Shown here one piece after another: positions 21,826 to 32,668 of a stretch of 64,000 nt of DNA (position 1 is the stretch's first letter; every line of letters starts with the position of its first letter). Origin of the DNA: Phycomyces nitens. Lineage: Eukaryota > Mucoromycota > Mucoromycetes > Mucorales > Phycomycetaceae. The notes below the pieces were generated by a model. The model saw only the letters and a program-made list of their open reading frames with translations. It searched no databases and was not told the DNA's origin. The translations under genes and the position numbers were made by a program. Location of the stretch: positions 4,588,001-4,652,000 of the forward strand of contig JAHRBC010000001.1 in NCBI GenBank assembly GCA_022702545.1. Direction: 5' to 3'.

Positions 21826-22400
21826 TCTCGACTGGGTGTATCTTGCTAATGCTTGATTTAGATAAGTTTTGCAATAGATCACCACCAACTAGGACGTTTA
21901 GGATAAATAGGAATATAGAGAATTGAATACTTTTTATTGTTACAAATCGTTGTAGTATTTATACAGATTTTATGAGTGAAACTATCTAAACTAATTACTC
22001 TTTACTCAAGACACATTGGTTATCTCTTTATGAGAGGCGATGAGAATATGTCTTGGTTTTACAAAAAGGGGAACCAATCGGTATAACATTGGGGACATAT
22101 GTTAAAAGCATTACCGATTGGGTACCTGATTATCTGGGTTATTATTCGCTATGTCAACTCTGACATTGGATTAATTCTACTTGTCGTTCCTTATCTGTGA
22201 TGATCTTACTTTTGTCAAGCCTCGACTTGGATAAGTTTTACAATACGTTATTACCAGCTAGAATGTTCACCAATAAAGATAAATATAAAAATTTAAGACT
22301 TTTTACAAGACATATTCGCTATATGTTTATAAAAGTCAAACGAAATATGTTTTGGTTTACAAGAATAAAAGCTATTCAATGAGGCATTGGCAATTTGTTT
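21826..22400. repeat. Diverged direct duplication, about 200 bp
   Basis: Two blocks, about 21826-22110 and 22216-22400, share order and sequence. Each has TCAAG.CTCGACT, then GATAAGTTTT.CAATA, then an A/T-rich part, then ACAAGACA/TCAAGACACAT, then a TATGTTTTGG/TATGTCTTGG stretch. Both are degenerate and non-coding. They look like remains of a duplicated repeat (for example LTR or MITE relics), which I cannot classify. Confidence 0.35.
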
Positions 22401-22841
22401 TAGCAAGCGTCACTATTTGGCATGCCTTGATTACCAATGTCTAATAGCTGATCTTGGTATTTAGTTATGAGGCTTACACTTGTGAAATTCATTATTGATA
22501 AGGACAAGTAGAACCTTTTTGTTTTGTAAATGTACGAAATGCCATTTGATATTTGGTTTGACTAAATTCTATTATACAATCGAATTATTTTTATTGTAAT
22601 TAGCATAAATATGACTTGGAAATATATAAAGGGATGACTGTCCACCTGGCCATTATCATTCCTTGTGGAATTGGGTTCAAAAGGATTGCTTACGTCTATC
22701 GATCCTTTCTTTTTGGATATCTGATGATCCTTTACAGCGTGGATCGTATAATTAAAAGTGGGACGACTGGTAGTTAGAGATACATATGATATTTTCACTT
22801 TTTTATTTTGAATGTTTTTGTTTTATATATATTTTATATAA

Positions 22842-23526
22842 TTAAGCATCGGCTGCGATCAAGGCAACAATCATGCGGTACAGGAAGTAAAAGAAGCACT
22901 ATAATGATCATTAGTCATGAGGCCTTTTTATCCTTTTCACATCCAATAACGCCTTTACTTACAATAAGATAGAAAGCAAGCTTGAAGAAACATTCCTTCT
23001 TGTGTGCAGACAATGTACGGAAGATCTCAGTAGCATCGTACATGTGTCTGTTGTTTGTGACTCTAAAAATGTATTGCACAATCGTCAGTTATATTTTCAG
23101 AAAAAGACATCTTACATACTTTCTGATATTGTAGGCAACCAAAGGAAGGTTGAGAATCATAGCGGTCCAGCTACCATTCACCAAGAACATAAAGAACAAA
23201 AAGGCATGGGCACCCATCTCGGGCAGAACAAACTACAAGATGATAAGTAGACATTCTTTATTCGGTCTTTATTTAAATTACCTGATTAAGCTTGTTGCAG
23301 AGATCGATGGGATTGACATAATCGCATTCCAGATCAGAGAACATGATGACCTAATAAAACACATCAAGAGTAAAGGCATAATAACATAACATCATCATCT
23401 TTTTAGGTTCGCACAAAACTCAGTTTAAAGCAGCTGAAGAATAAAGGATACAAAAAAGACCATTGAAAACAAGAGTAGTGCAGCCATGATGACTGCAAAC
23501 AGGAATAGCATTGCTTCTCCAACCAT
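22842..23526 (-). CDS. ERV14: Cornichon/ERV14 ER cargo receptor, five exons
   Basis: Protein of about 138 residues that loads transmembrane cargo into COPII vesicles at the ER. From ATG 23526: an N-terminal span (AMLFLFAVIMAALLLFSMVFF), the cornichon signature LECDYVNPIDLCNKLNQ, a second span (HAFLFFMFLVNGSWTAMILN), the loop NRHMYDATEIFRTLSAHKK, and a last span ending YFLYRMIVALIAADA. These are near-diagnostic for the family. Four short GT-AG introns interrupt it, and the final exon is very short (22842-22900). Confidence 0.95.
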
Positions 23527-23838
23527 TTTGACGTTGATTTAATGAGTACGGTGGAGTAAAAAAGAAAGGGTCCAAGGGCGCAAAAATCGGTTACGTTACA
23601 AAGACGACACGAAAAATAAATAAATAAATAAAATAAGAAACCAATCTCAGCTACCTTACCCGCTTGATCTATCTTGTCTTGATTGGTGACCTGCCATCTA
23701 ATAAGCAGTAAAATGTACCTTTTTTTTAAAACTATACACACACACATCTTTAACAAGTATTTGCTTGTGCTTACGCGTCTTTTTGATATTCTTTTTCTGT
23801 TATTTAATTCAGTTGATTTTCTTCACAAATAAAACTTA

Positions 23839-24962
23839 TTACACAATACGCTCCAACTCTCTAGCATAGGCTAATGTCTGAGTAATGATCTGTTCCTGAG
23901 GAATCTCTACCGCATTACTGTCCTCTGTGCCAAAGTAGATCTTCTGTTCTCCGGGGTTTACCTTCCATCCACGCTATAACCGTATTTATCAATATACATA
24001 AGTAAACATTTATGGATATTTACCTGGTTTGCAAAGTTCAAGATCTCCTCAGTGTTCTTGAGGAAGAGAAGGGTTCCAGCATCCTGAAGAGGAAGAGATT
24101 CATAGGCCTTTTCACTGCAGCCTGCAATCTCATTTCTACAGCCAAATCAATATCTTTTTCTGAGCCTCTCTCAAGATAATTACCGAATAGTGTTGATGAG
24201 AATATCGTAAAAGAACATAAACTCCTCTCCCTTGACTGTACTTCGAGTGCTCCAGACCTTGTTGTAACTTCCCTCCATCAAAAATTGCTCTAAATGGCCA
24301 TTAGTACACACACTCTGTACGCAGACCATCAACTAATATACCTAAATCAACAGCCTGCTTAATAAACGTATTGGTCTGAAGCTGTTCTGGGTCAATGGCC
24401 TCAAGCGAAGTGTGAAATTCAGACAGTCTGTTCTGTGACAGGAGTCTGAGAAGGTTGAGTCCGATCAAGGGGTACATTTGTGGAGAAGGAGGAAGTACGG
24501 ATCTAGAGAAAGAAAATGTCAATGGATAAAGACCAACCAATCCTCCAATACTTACGCCAAATCATGATAGTATGTATTGAGCTGGGCAATGTAGCGCTCG
24601 AATGAAGCGATATCCTTGACACGCACACTGTAATAGACACCTGTCTCGAGTATTTCACCTGTAATCCGTGTAAGCATTCTTGGAGAGGAATGGAATGCAT
24701 TTGGGTTGCAAGTTTCTTTGAGGCTTACGTGCTACCAACAGAACAGAAGAGTCGGGCTTTCCTGGTGTAGGAGTAAAGGCACCAAGTTCGGCCATGACAA
24801 TCTATGCATGAAATCGAGGTTTAATCGCGTTGTTTGGGGTTGTGAATTGTCTACCTTTGACTGAGCCAAAAGCTGATTGCATTTTTGGAGATTTGGAGAG
24901 GGCGATCCGAGTTCAGCCTTGAGCTGATCGCGAAGAGTTACAAGTTGTTTGGAGGATGACAT
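23839..24962 (-). CDS. RPN12: 26S proteasome lid subunit RPN12 (PSMD8)
   Basis: Lid subunit, the last to join during lid assembly. From ATG 24962 the protein starts MSSSKQLVTLRDQLKAELG. It continues through IASFERYIAQLNTYYHDLA, MYPLIGLNLLRLLSQNRLSE and FHTSLEAIDPEQLQTNTFIK, then FLMEGSYNKVWSTRSTVKG, FFYDILINTIRNEIAGCSEK and the C-terminal YARELERIV. The order and motifs match PSMD8/RPN12 throughout (PCI-type helical repeat plus CSN8/PSMD8 domain), about 270 residues. Several short GT-AG introns split it. The next gene upstream, ERV14, is on the same strand about 310 bp away; there is no operon. Confidence 0.95.
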
Positions 24963-25699
24963 TAAAGATGTTGCAAAGGGGAGAGGTACGCTCTTTCATC
25001 TCTGGCCACGTAATGCGTCACCGGAGATTGTAATTCACGTGACGTGACATTTGTATACAGTGTATGTCCCCTCAGACTTGAAGTATTTCTAGCGGGCTTG
25101 AACATTAAGCAGTGTTTCTGATTGAGAAAAAAAGCTATCTTTAATTCCTCAACCAATACATAAAGAAATGCCTTCAAAATGTAAAGTATTTTACCGTGTC
25201 AGACTCAATTTTACAAGTCTCGAATTTTGTCCAATAAAACTCTCTAAAGTTAAATATTTCCAATTTGAGCACTTTCTTATCAGGTCAGAAAGCAGATAAA
25301 AGTCACCATTTTAAACAGAAAAAAAGTATTAAAACAATAAACAATGCGCTATAACTCTCTATCCTTTTTCAAACGTTAACAGTAATTCAAAGGTGAAAAA
25401 AATTCATATATTAGCACTGGATTTATCTCAAATAATAGGCTAATATTTACTTTTATTAGTCAATTTCACCATGAATAATCAAACCAGCAACTCTTTTTCT
25501 TCCTCTTTATCTATAGCCAATTAAAGAATCCACCAAATTACCAAAAAGCAACAACATTGCTATGCACCATAGAGATCAAATGGTTATTTCCCAAAGCGTG
25601 AAGATCTGTCCTATAAGCGCTATCAAGACTTACTCTACTAATCAAGAATAATGGAAAATAAGTATCAGTTATCCAATGAAATATATTTTACTTAAAGAT
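24963..25699. other. RPN12 upstream region and AT-rich spacer
   Basis: The promoter of RPN12 should lie in about 24963-25200. I looked for the yeast proteasome box (GGTGGCAAA) on both strands and did not find it. The rest is AT-rich with no gene. Confidence 0.4.
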
Positions 25700-27185
25700 T
25701 GTATACTCATATTTATACATTAGAGTTGGCACAAAGAACAGAACATTAAAGATTTTTATACTGTATCCGATAAAAGACTCGGTTTTATTTTAATGGAATA
25801 TGTGTCCAAGCGTGGTAACAAGTATCATAATAGTAATAATGGTACATTTATTGCCTTTAGAAGAAAGTCAGTTCTTGGTTATATAAAAGTACTATCCAAA
25901 ATTCCAAATACACAGAAGGCACTCGGTTTAAACAGCAAAGATGCAAAAAGAGGTCTATTAGCTCGTGCATTTCTTGATACTTTGGAAAAAGAGAAAGTAC
26001 AGCACAGAAGAATGTATTTTGAAAATCGAGGCAAATATACTTTTAACGATGGATACTCCAAAGACGAATTAAAGAAAGTAATAAATTGTTTCTTTATGAG
26101 AAAAAAAGTGACTCTCGAGGTTTCAAGGACAGAATATGCTTCCTCGTAACCAATTTTATGTTATACCACAGCAAAACTAGTCTTTGCATGGATTTTACTG
26201 CTCTGTTATCCTTGGAGATAGACAATCGGGGATTGCCTGAACGCATTGCTTTGGGAGCCACTATAGCTTATAGCAAGCCAAACTAGCGCGGTAAATTGAG
26301 TACGGTTCATCATTGAGACATCGTGATATTGAAGTTTGTTTAGTCAGTGAATTAGCTATATATATTTTTCACAATGAAAATGAGCCATTTCCAAACTTCG
26401 AAAGACGGGAGAGCTGATAAAAGACCATGATGTTCAACGGAAAAACTTCTAAATCAATCCAATAACAAGCACAGCATGGAACTTTTTTCAATATTTTCAA
26501 AAAAAAAAGCTGAAATTTATATCTCAAACTTCATACATACAAACAGAAAGAGTGCTTTAGATATAATCTCAGGAGAATGTTTCTAGATATTAGCAGAAAA
26601 TTGATGGAAGACGTCGAACGGATTGCATGTTTGTATGTCATGTATCTAGCCTTTCAGTAGAGGCAATAAAGATTCTTGCTGGGTTTAATGGTCAGCAACA
26701 TTCGAACTGTTTTTTGCCAAGAGTTACCATCAAACCATCTGTTACATTACAAAATCTTATATTCAAGGACAGTACCATGGAATAGGATATTCCTTGCCCA
26801 AATTTCATAAACTTGCTTGCAGATCTGGGCATTATGCTCCTTTAGGTAAATACTTATAGCAAATATACCAAGAAAAAAATCTCGATCTCTTAAATACTAG
26901 AAGCTTTGAGATTATGTCATCCTTAAGAGGATATGTACAACATATTATCTTTGGAATTTAGAGCTGTTCAACACAGTAGTATACAAAGCCTTTGAGGTAA
27001 AATTACTTGAATATCTTGAGGAGGACGCAACATTTATTTCCAATTATCGGGCACAAATGGCAATACTTGACCTGGTGGCCACATTACAGGCAAAATTTGA
27101 TACAATGTCAACAATGACGCTGACTGTAGAGACATCAACCACTTCGGACACCCAGGCATTGAAGGATAGGATCTCCAAATAATTT
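25700..27185 (+). pseudogene. Decayed Crypton-type tyrosine recombinase (Ndc10_II-like)
   Basis: An open stretch at 25793-26149 reads EYVSKRGNKYHNSNNGTF, ALGLNSKDAKRGLLARAFLD and NRGKYTFNDGYSKDELKKV, the N-terminal part of fungal Crypton/Ndc10_II recombinases. A frameshift near 26140 leads into FLVTNFMLYHSKTSLCMDF. After stops, NENEPFPNFERRES follows (about 26385), then AGFNGQQHSNCFLPRVTIKP (about 26690) and LQNLIFKDST. The tail SNYRAQMAILDLVATLQAKF is near 27050. Family order is preserved but at least five stops/frameshifts break it. The catalytic R..Y region (about 26450-26650) is the most degraded. Borders are undefined, as expected for Cryptons, which lack TIRs. Confidence 0.8.
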
Positions 27186-28020
27186 AAAATGGGTAGTACT
27201 GTATTTAGGTCTATATCAACTCCAATAGCACTAAATTAATCAATGATATTCCCTCCAACCTTTCCAGCCAAACAATCGCATGTAGCCGCTTCTAAAGATC
27301 AGTACTATCAACTAAACCGAAACATTTATACACTTACTGGTTGTTTGGCGAGAGTACAGCATTGAAACTTGCGGCAATCCCTCTGTGCAATTCATAGAGC
27401 AAATTTATGGACCTCCTTGAAAATGATAGCGGAACAATGTTAAAATAGAAAACGAATACTTTTATTATATCAATTATCATTATAAATATCTCTATTTTCA
27501 ATTGATTTTGGGACGTTTCAAAAATGAATTGAGAAAGTCTGAAAACATTTCGAGACATCAATCTCAAATTACATGTTCAATAAACAAAATTCAAACCAAG
27601 GTTCTTTTCTCTTGTCTCTTTCATCACATTTGCAGCAATAATTAGCCTTGCATTTTTTACAGAGCTTCTCAAAGTATATAACATTTGTTATAAATCAGTG
27701 TTAGTTAAATAGTTCAAAGTGAAATTATGCAACATATACTATGTCATGAAATCTGACCTAGTGCATGGTTTTTGAGATGGGATCTGTATTATTAAAAGCA
27801 TTTAAAATCTTTATGTATAGTTTCTCAATATCCCAAATATCAAGATAGTAAAAGTCTTATCATTAGACTCACTAGAGAGCTCCACCAAAGAAATCGATAC
27901 ATCTCTTTGACCGATCTCAAAGAGGATTCCATGTCACTTGGAGTTTTCAGTACCGGTAGATTTGTGTTCTAATCATGCCAACTCTACAATATAATTATTT
28001 GATCAAAATACTTAGAACGT
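27186..28020. other. AT-rich relic DNA
   Basis: No gene. A short minus-strand scrap near 27590-27680 reads EKLCKKCKANYCCKCDERDK, a Cys-rich stretch that could come from a dead zinc-binding protein, but it is too short to assign. Confidence 0.3.
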
Positions 28021-28570
28021 ATTATAAATGGCTGCATACACTGTTGCCGTGGGTTTAAAAATGGTCGTGCTGAAATGATTGTTTAGAGAAGCAATCAGAT
28101 TTATGCATGTAACTGTACAATCAAGGAGTTGGGAATCATGGTAAATGGTGGGATAAATATCACGTCGACACGAGAATTCATTCAATGTCTGTTTGATTAG
28201 GGGTCTTCCATTCTTTGTGAGAGCGATGGGGTAGCAAAAATAGCTGATTTAATGTTTTTGCATTCTTCTTCACTTATTTACTCTGAGTATTGACGAGACT
28301 ATTGGGGATGAAAGGTTCAAGGTGTCCACAGAACCGACTTTAGTATAGATAAACTCACTTGATTACTCGTCAATTGAATGTAGTTCCACTGGAAAATCAT
28401 CACAATTTGTATCTTTACTCTGCAGCCCTGTTCATAATACTCGTGGCTGTCATTTGAGCAAGAGTGTCAATTGTCTTGTATTGGAATTGATTTTTGATGC
28501 AGCATATGTATTCTCCTGTACTTGTCATTATTTTTGATAATGCTGCTACATAAATCCAAGAAAATCAATG
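28020..28570 (-). pseudogene. Coding-like relic, family unknown
   Basis: Two minus-strand open stretches look coding by amino-acid composition. One is about 28560-28420 (IKNQFQYKTIDTLAQMTATS); the other is about 28235-28025 (LTKNGRPLIKQTLNEFSCRR, then DSQLLDCTVTCINLIASLNN). Stops separate them. I do not recognise the protein. A dead transposon gene is the likeliest source, given the neighbourhood. Confidence 0.35.
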
Positions 28571-29084
28571 ATGGGTAGAGCAATGAACAACTATTGACAG
28601 TTGATATTTGCACTAGAAATAGAATTATATTTTTGAAAAAAAAAGATCATTATTTTGAGACTTTGGTCTTTTGACAATTTCACGAATAAATCCTTGTGAA
28701 AAAAAAAGGTTTGCAGCTACTTTGGAGCTAAAAACAAGTTCACCAAGCTAAAATAAAGCTGGGTTACTTGGTTGAGATGCTCTTCAAGCCACTATTTTTA
28801 TTTCTTGTGATTCTTAATACTTTTGATTTGTGATTGTTGGTTTTATATGTGGAAGAGTAAAAGAGAAAGAAGTTGTAAATACCTTTGTATTTACAGTTGG
28901 ATCACTTAAATACTTGAATTTTGTCCTGTGATTAAATGTGGGACAAGCCAAGAAATTAAGCAGAGGATTGTGATTGAAACGTGAGAAATTGTGACGCCGA
29001 CTGTTGATATTGTATATATATATAGAGAAAGGATAGGCGTTATTTAAATCAAACTTGGCTACTCTCTTTTTGCCTTCATGGCAA

Positions 29085-29247
29085 GGTTGTCGACAGAGCA
29101 GTCAAGACAGGCCCCCATATTGTCCTACATGATTTGCGTGAACCCGATAACTGGGATCAGCTGTACAAAGCCAGAATTCTGTGGCCCGTTGATCGATTAA
29201 AGATTCTTCTTGACCTTACTAATCGCTGGCTCTTTTTTGTTTTCTGA
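29085..29247 (+). pseudogene. Orphan C-terminal coding fragment
   Basis: A 53-codon stretch in one frame with balanced codon use reads VVDRAVKTGPHIVLHDLREP, then NWDQLYKARILWPVDRLKIL, then a stop at 29245-29247. It looks like the end of a real protein whose upstream part is absent here. The preceding bases are AT-rich and non-coding. Possibly the 3' end of a retroelement or host gene left by rearrangement; unassigned. Confidence 0.35.
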
Positions 29248-30087
29248 AATTAAGGTTGACTGCTGGTCCTAGAGGACTAGGCAATTTGTATATTAATCTC
29301 AAAAGATAGTTTATTGCAGAAGGTAGAAATTGGCCGTACTAAACCCAAACCAAACCAATTTGAGCCAAGACGGGGCAAGACAAGACAAGACAAAACAGGA
29401 CGGACCCTGACACGTGTCTGGTCTTTCTTTACTGGTGGTACAAGCAAGAGGCCGTTTTTCAGTGCATGGGGTGTTTGGGATGTTGTAACCATAGCAACAT
29501 CGCTAAAAAAGAAGTTCCATAAGGTGCTCCTCGGAAGCCCCAGTGAGCTAAGAAAGTAAGAAGACAAACAGCCAACAAAGTGTAGAAATATCCTCTGTTT
29601 TTAGTAAGGAGGGTCTGGACAATTGTTTTGGGTGCGTTCCGCTGTCGATCCCTCTTGGTAACAAAATCAATGTCCGCCCAGCTGGCAGCCACAGTCAAGT
29701 GTGACCTTTTTTGCTTGGGTTTGGCGCGAAAGGAGCAAGGATAAGGGTTGTAGAGGCTTACGGCTTGGCAGCAAAAGCGTACTTGGGAAAAGCCGCCATG
29801 GGTCTGTTGTGTCCAAGAGAGTCAGCCTGTGCAGCCCGCCTAGAAGAAAAGAGGTAAAAATAAATAAAACAAAAGAACCAATCGCCTGGAGGTCTGTAGG
29901 CGATCTACTCTCCAGATATGGCCGCACAGAAAAATTAAGTGGGATCGACGCCGCTATTGGGTGATTAGGCCAGAGCATGTCCCATTTCCTGTCCCACCGC
30001 CGTTTTTTTCTGCGTTTGCACAACCTAAACTAAATAGTCCAGCCGCAACTCTTCCATTTAGTCGTCTCTCTTTCCTCTTTCCAAAGT
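29248..30087. other. Intergenic region with simple repeat, upstream of SANT gene
   Basis: Contains a pentanucleotide (CAAGA)n-like tract near 29368-29395 and a GC-richer stretch toward the gene. Open frames on both strands here overlap each other and have no recognisable content. Promoter of the next gene expected in the last 200 bp. Confidence 0.4.
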
Positions 30088-31079
30088 ATGATCATGATGA
30101 CAACCTATGCAACCTCCGCTAAAGGGAAGAAGCCTTACAAGAGCTGGCTTAAAGACGGTGTCAGTGGAGGCCCGTCTTCTATGGACATACTCGTCCACTG
30201 GCTATCTGTCAAGGCAAACTACGCCAAGTGGAGAGGAGACGACAGCGAACGAACCCCAAAAAAACTTCTTCTCGAAGGCATCATTGACAAGATGCGAGAA
30301 GTAGGCATATACCACCGTCTGGCAAAAGATGTAGCCAGCAAAATATCCACTCTCCAGAGCAACTATAGATCTGCACGTGAGTGGAGTGAGACTGAAGGCG
30401 AGAAACTACGAGGAGCAGGTGCCAAAGAAGAGTCAATTCATGGTAAGTGTACAATGTTTATCAAATGCCTTTAATCAGCTTAAATTTTTCTCTAGAGGAA
30501 ATCCTCAAACGCTTCCCTTACTGGGATGCCCTGCGAGAAGTGTTTGGAAGCACCAGGACGACTTCTTGGCCAATGTCGATCAGCAGCATTATGCACAGGG
30601 TCGAAGAAGACGAATTGCTCAAGGACCAACTAAAATATGAGGAGACCTCGAACGAAGAAGACGAGGACGGTGACACAGACTCCCTGTCCCCACCCAAACG
30701 ACGCCGCCAGCTGAGCGAAGACAGTCCGCATTCTCTCACAACCACCACTGTCAGCACCTCTGGCAGCCCCGTATTAATTCGACCCCTCCCTCGCGTCGTT
30801 CCTCTCTTGACCCCCCGCACCCAGAGCCATCTCGAGAAGCGCGATGCCCTTCTTGCCGAGTCCCTTGTCCAGGTCACGCGCGAAAAAGAAGCCGGACGTA
30901 TGAAACGCTCTCACGACATGCTAGAGTTCTTGCGCGAAAAAAGGCTCGAGCGAGAGCAGCTTCTTATTGAAAAAGAAAAGACCCGTAGGATCAAAGCCAA
31001 ATCGGACCTGGTCAAGCACCTTATTGAAGCCGGCTTCTCCAAAGCAGAAATCACAGAACAGCTAAAGGAAGTCTCATGA
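30088..31079 (+). CDS. Myb/SANT-like DNA-binding protein, two exons
   Basis: Exons 30088-30442 and 30496-31079 (GT-AG intron) give about 312 residues. The first 140 contain a Myb/SANT-like module of the kind common in fungi: ILVHWLSVKANYAKWRGDD, PKKLLLEGIIDKMREVGIYH, KISTLQSNYRSAREWSETEG and LKRFPYWDALREVFGS. After an acidic, Ser/Pro-rich linker with a KRRR nuclear-localisation-like patch, a charged coiled-coil C-terminus follows (MLEFLREKRLEREQLLIEKE). The gene is markedly more GC-rich than its surroundings. ATGs at 30094 and 30097 are alternatives. Such proteins can be host regulators or domesticated transposon partners; no nuclease is adjacent. Confidence 0.8.
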
Positions 31080-31527
31080 TCAGTCTACCTCTAGTCTACC
31101 ACCTTGTGTGCCCGTCGATCCCCACCTTTCTTTTTATCGCTCACCATTACTCTCGATCATGACTGGCCACAGTTGGTGACATCAACAAAAAACAATAACA
31201 GCAACAAAAACAAAACAGAAATCAAAGCAGCCTTTCGTATTTTCTCTTGCCTTGGAACCATCGCACCCATACACGCACACAATTATATACACCCATACCA
31301 CATATATAGGTCCCAATATAGGTCCAATTGTACAGCATCCTGTACAGCATTCTGTACAAATAAGATTTTCCTTTTTTAGTATTCTTTATTATATATTTCA
31401 ATAACCAAGGCTCTCTTTTTGCCAATCAGAAATGTCTTTCCTTTAACATCATTTCTATTATCACAAATTCCAAAAAAAGATGTCTCTATAATATGCCTTT
31501 TTATTCTTAAACTCACATATTTATGTT
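31080..31527. other. Spacer between SANT gene and PXMP4
   Basis: No gene. It contains an ACAAAAACAAAAC-type A-rich stretch (about 31185-31220) and short TGTACAG repeats near 31330-31355. Confidence 0.4.
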
Positions 31528-32455
31528 ATGCACCTTACCTATGATGTTACACTCATCACAGAGGCAAAACGATATTCCCGCTCCACACCTTATACCATGC
31601 AAGTGGATATGGAAACAGTCACTGCATGTGAAAATGAACCTGTTCTCCACATTTGGCCATTCATCGACCCAACAATATCCTCTTACCCCTTTCTACCTCT
31701 CCAATATCCATTAAACGAATCCATGGACTGGCTCACTAGTATTGCTCTGGACCCTCAGTACCATGAGATCCTCACTGTCCTCAAGGGTGCCCGCAATGGT
31801 ATCGTCTATGGTGCAAAAGTCCGCTTTCCCCATGCCCTCGTCATGACCTTCTTGTTCAAGTCTGGACCGTAGGTTAACATATAGTACTGATGAATGCGGG
31901 GAAGCTAATGAGTTCAAAAAGCCTCAAGGACAAGATCAGAAGCATATTTATGGCCACAAAGCAGCATGCAACCAACCTCGGAAAGTTTGCTACAATCTAC
32001 AAAACCATGATGCTCATCCAGAGAAAACTCAATGAAGGAAAGGAATCAAGTCACCATTCCTTCCTTGCCGGTGCAATCGGCGGCTACTTTGTATTCAAGA
32101 ACAATACCAGCATCAACCAGCAGGTAAATTAAGAGGGATATAGAGAGTGAAACCATGGTGTGATTTACTTTAGGAGCGTGGGAGAAGCCAATCTAATTGA
32201 TTGTTATAGATTATCTTGTACCTCTTCTCGCGAATCTTTATGGCACTTGTCAAGCTGCCCGTAAAGCGTCAGGTCGTTGATGCCCCACAACATTCGTTTG
32301 CAATATTCGCCACCCTTATCTGGGGAACGGTTATGTGGCTCTTTAGACATGAAGCAGATACCCTCCAGCCATCTCTTAGAGCCTCAATGGTCTATATCTA
32401 CAAGGACTCGGATACCTGGAACTCACTCAAAACTCTGCTCTGGCACAATAAATAG
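31528..32455 (+). CDS. PXMP4: Peroxisomal membrane protein 4 (PXMP4/PMP24), three exons
   Basis: Tim17/PMP24-type integral protein of the peroxisome membrane. Exons 31528-31868, 31922-32123 and 32210-32455 join in frame (about 262 residues from the first ATG). Family motifs are clear: LKGARNGIVYGAKVRFPHAL and VMTFLF, then FLAGAIGGYFVFKNNTSINQ, ILYLFSRIFMALVKLPV, WGTVMWLFRHEADTLQPSLR and SMVYIYKDSDTW. Candidate starts are ATG 31528, 31597 and 31723; the last (MDWLTSIALDPQ) gives a length of about 197, closest to the animal protein (about 212), so the longer N-terminus is uncertain. Introns are GT-AG. Confidence 0.92.
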
Positions 32456-32668
32456 CCACCCACTTCATTGCCAGAGAATATATATACACATAATCAGTGA
32501 CGCATCAATTGTTGGTGCTCTCTAGAGTATACTGCCTAGTAGGCTTATGAATTCATTCGATCGATCGGTCGGTCTTTTTATATCTTTTTTTCCTTTCTTC
32601 ATTTGTTCCAAATAGATAGATAGATATATTAAATATTAAAAAATATTAAAAATATTTATTTTGTTACT

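Noticed and set aside
24963..25200. Search for a proteasome-associated control element upstream of RPN12
   Set aside because: No GGTGGCAAA or close variant was found on either strand.
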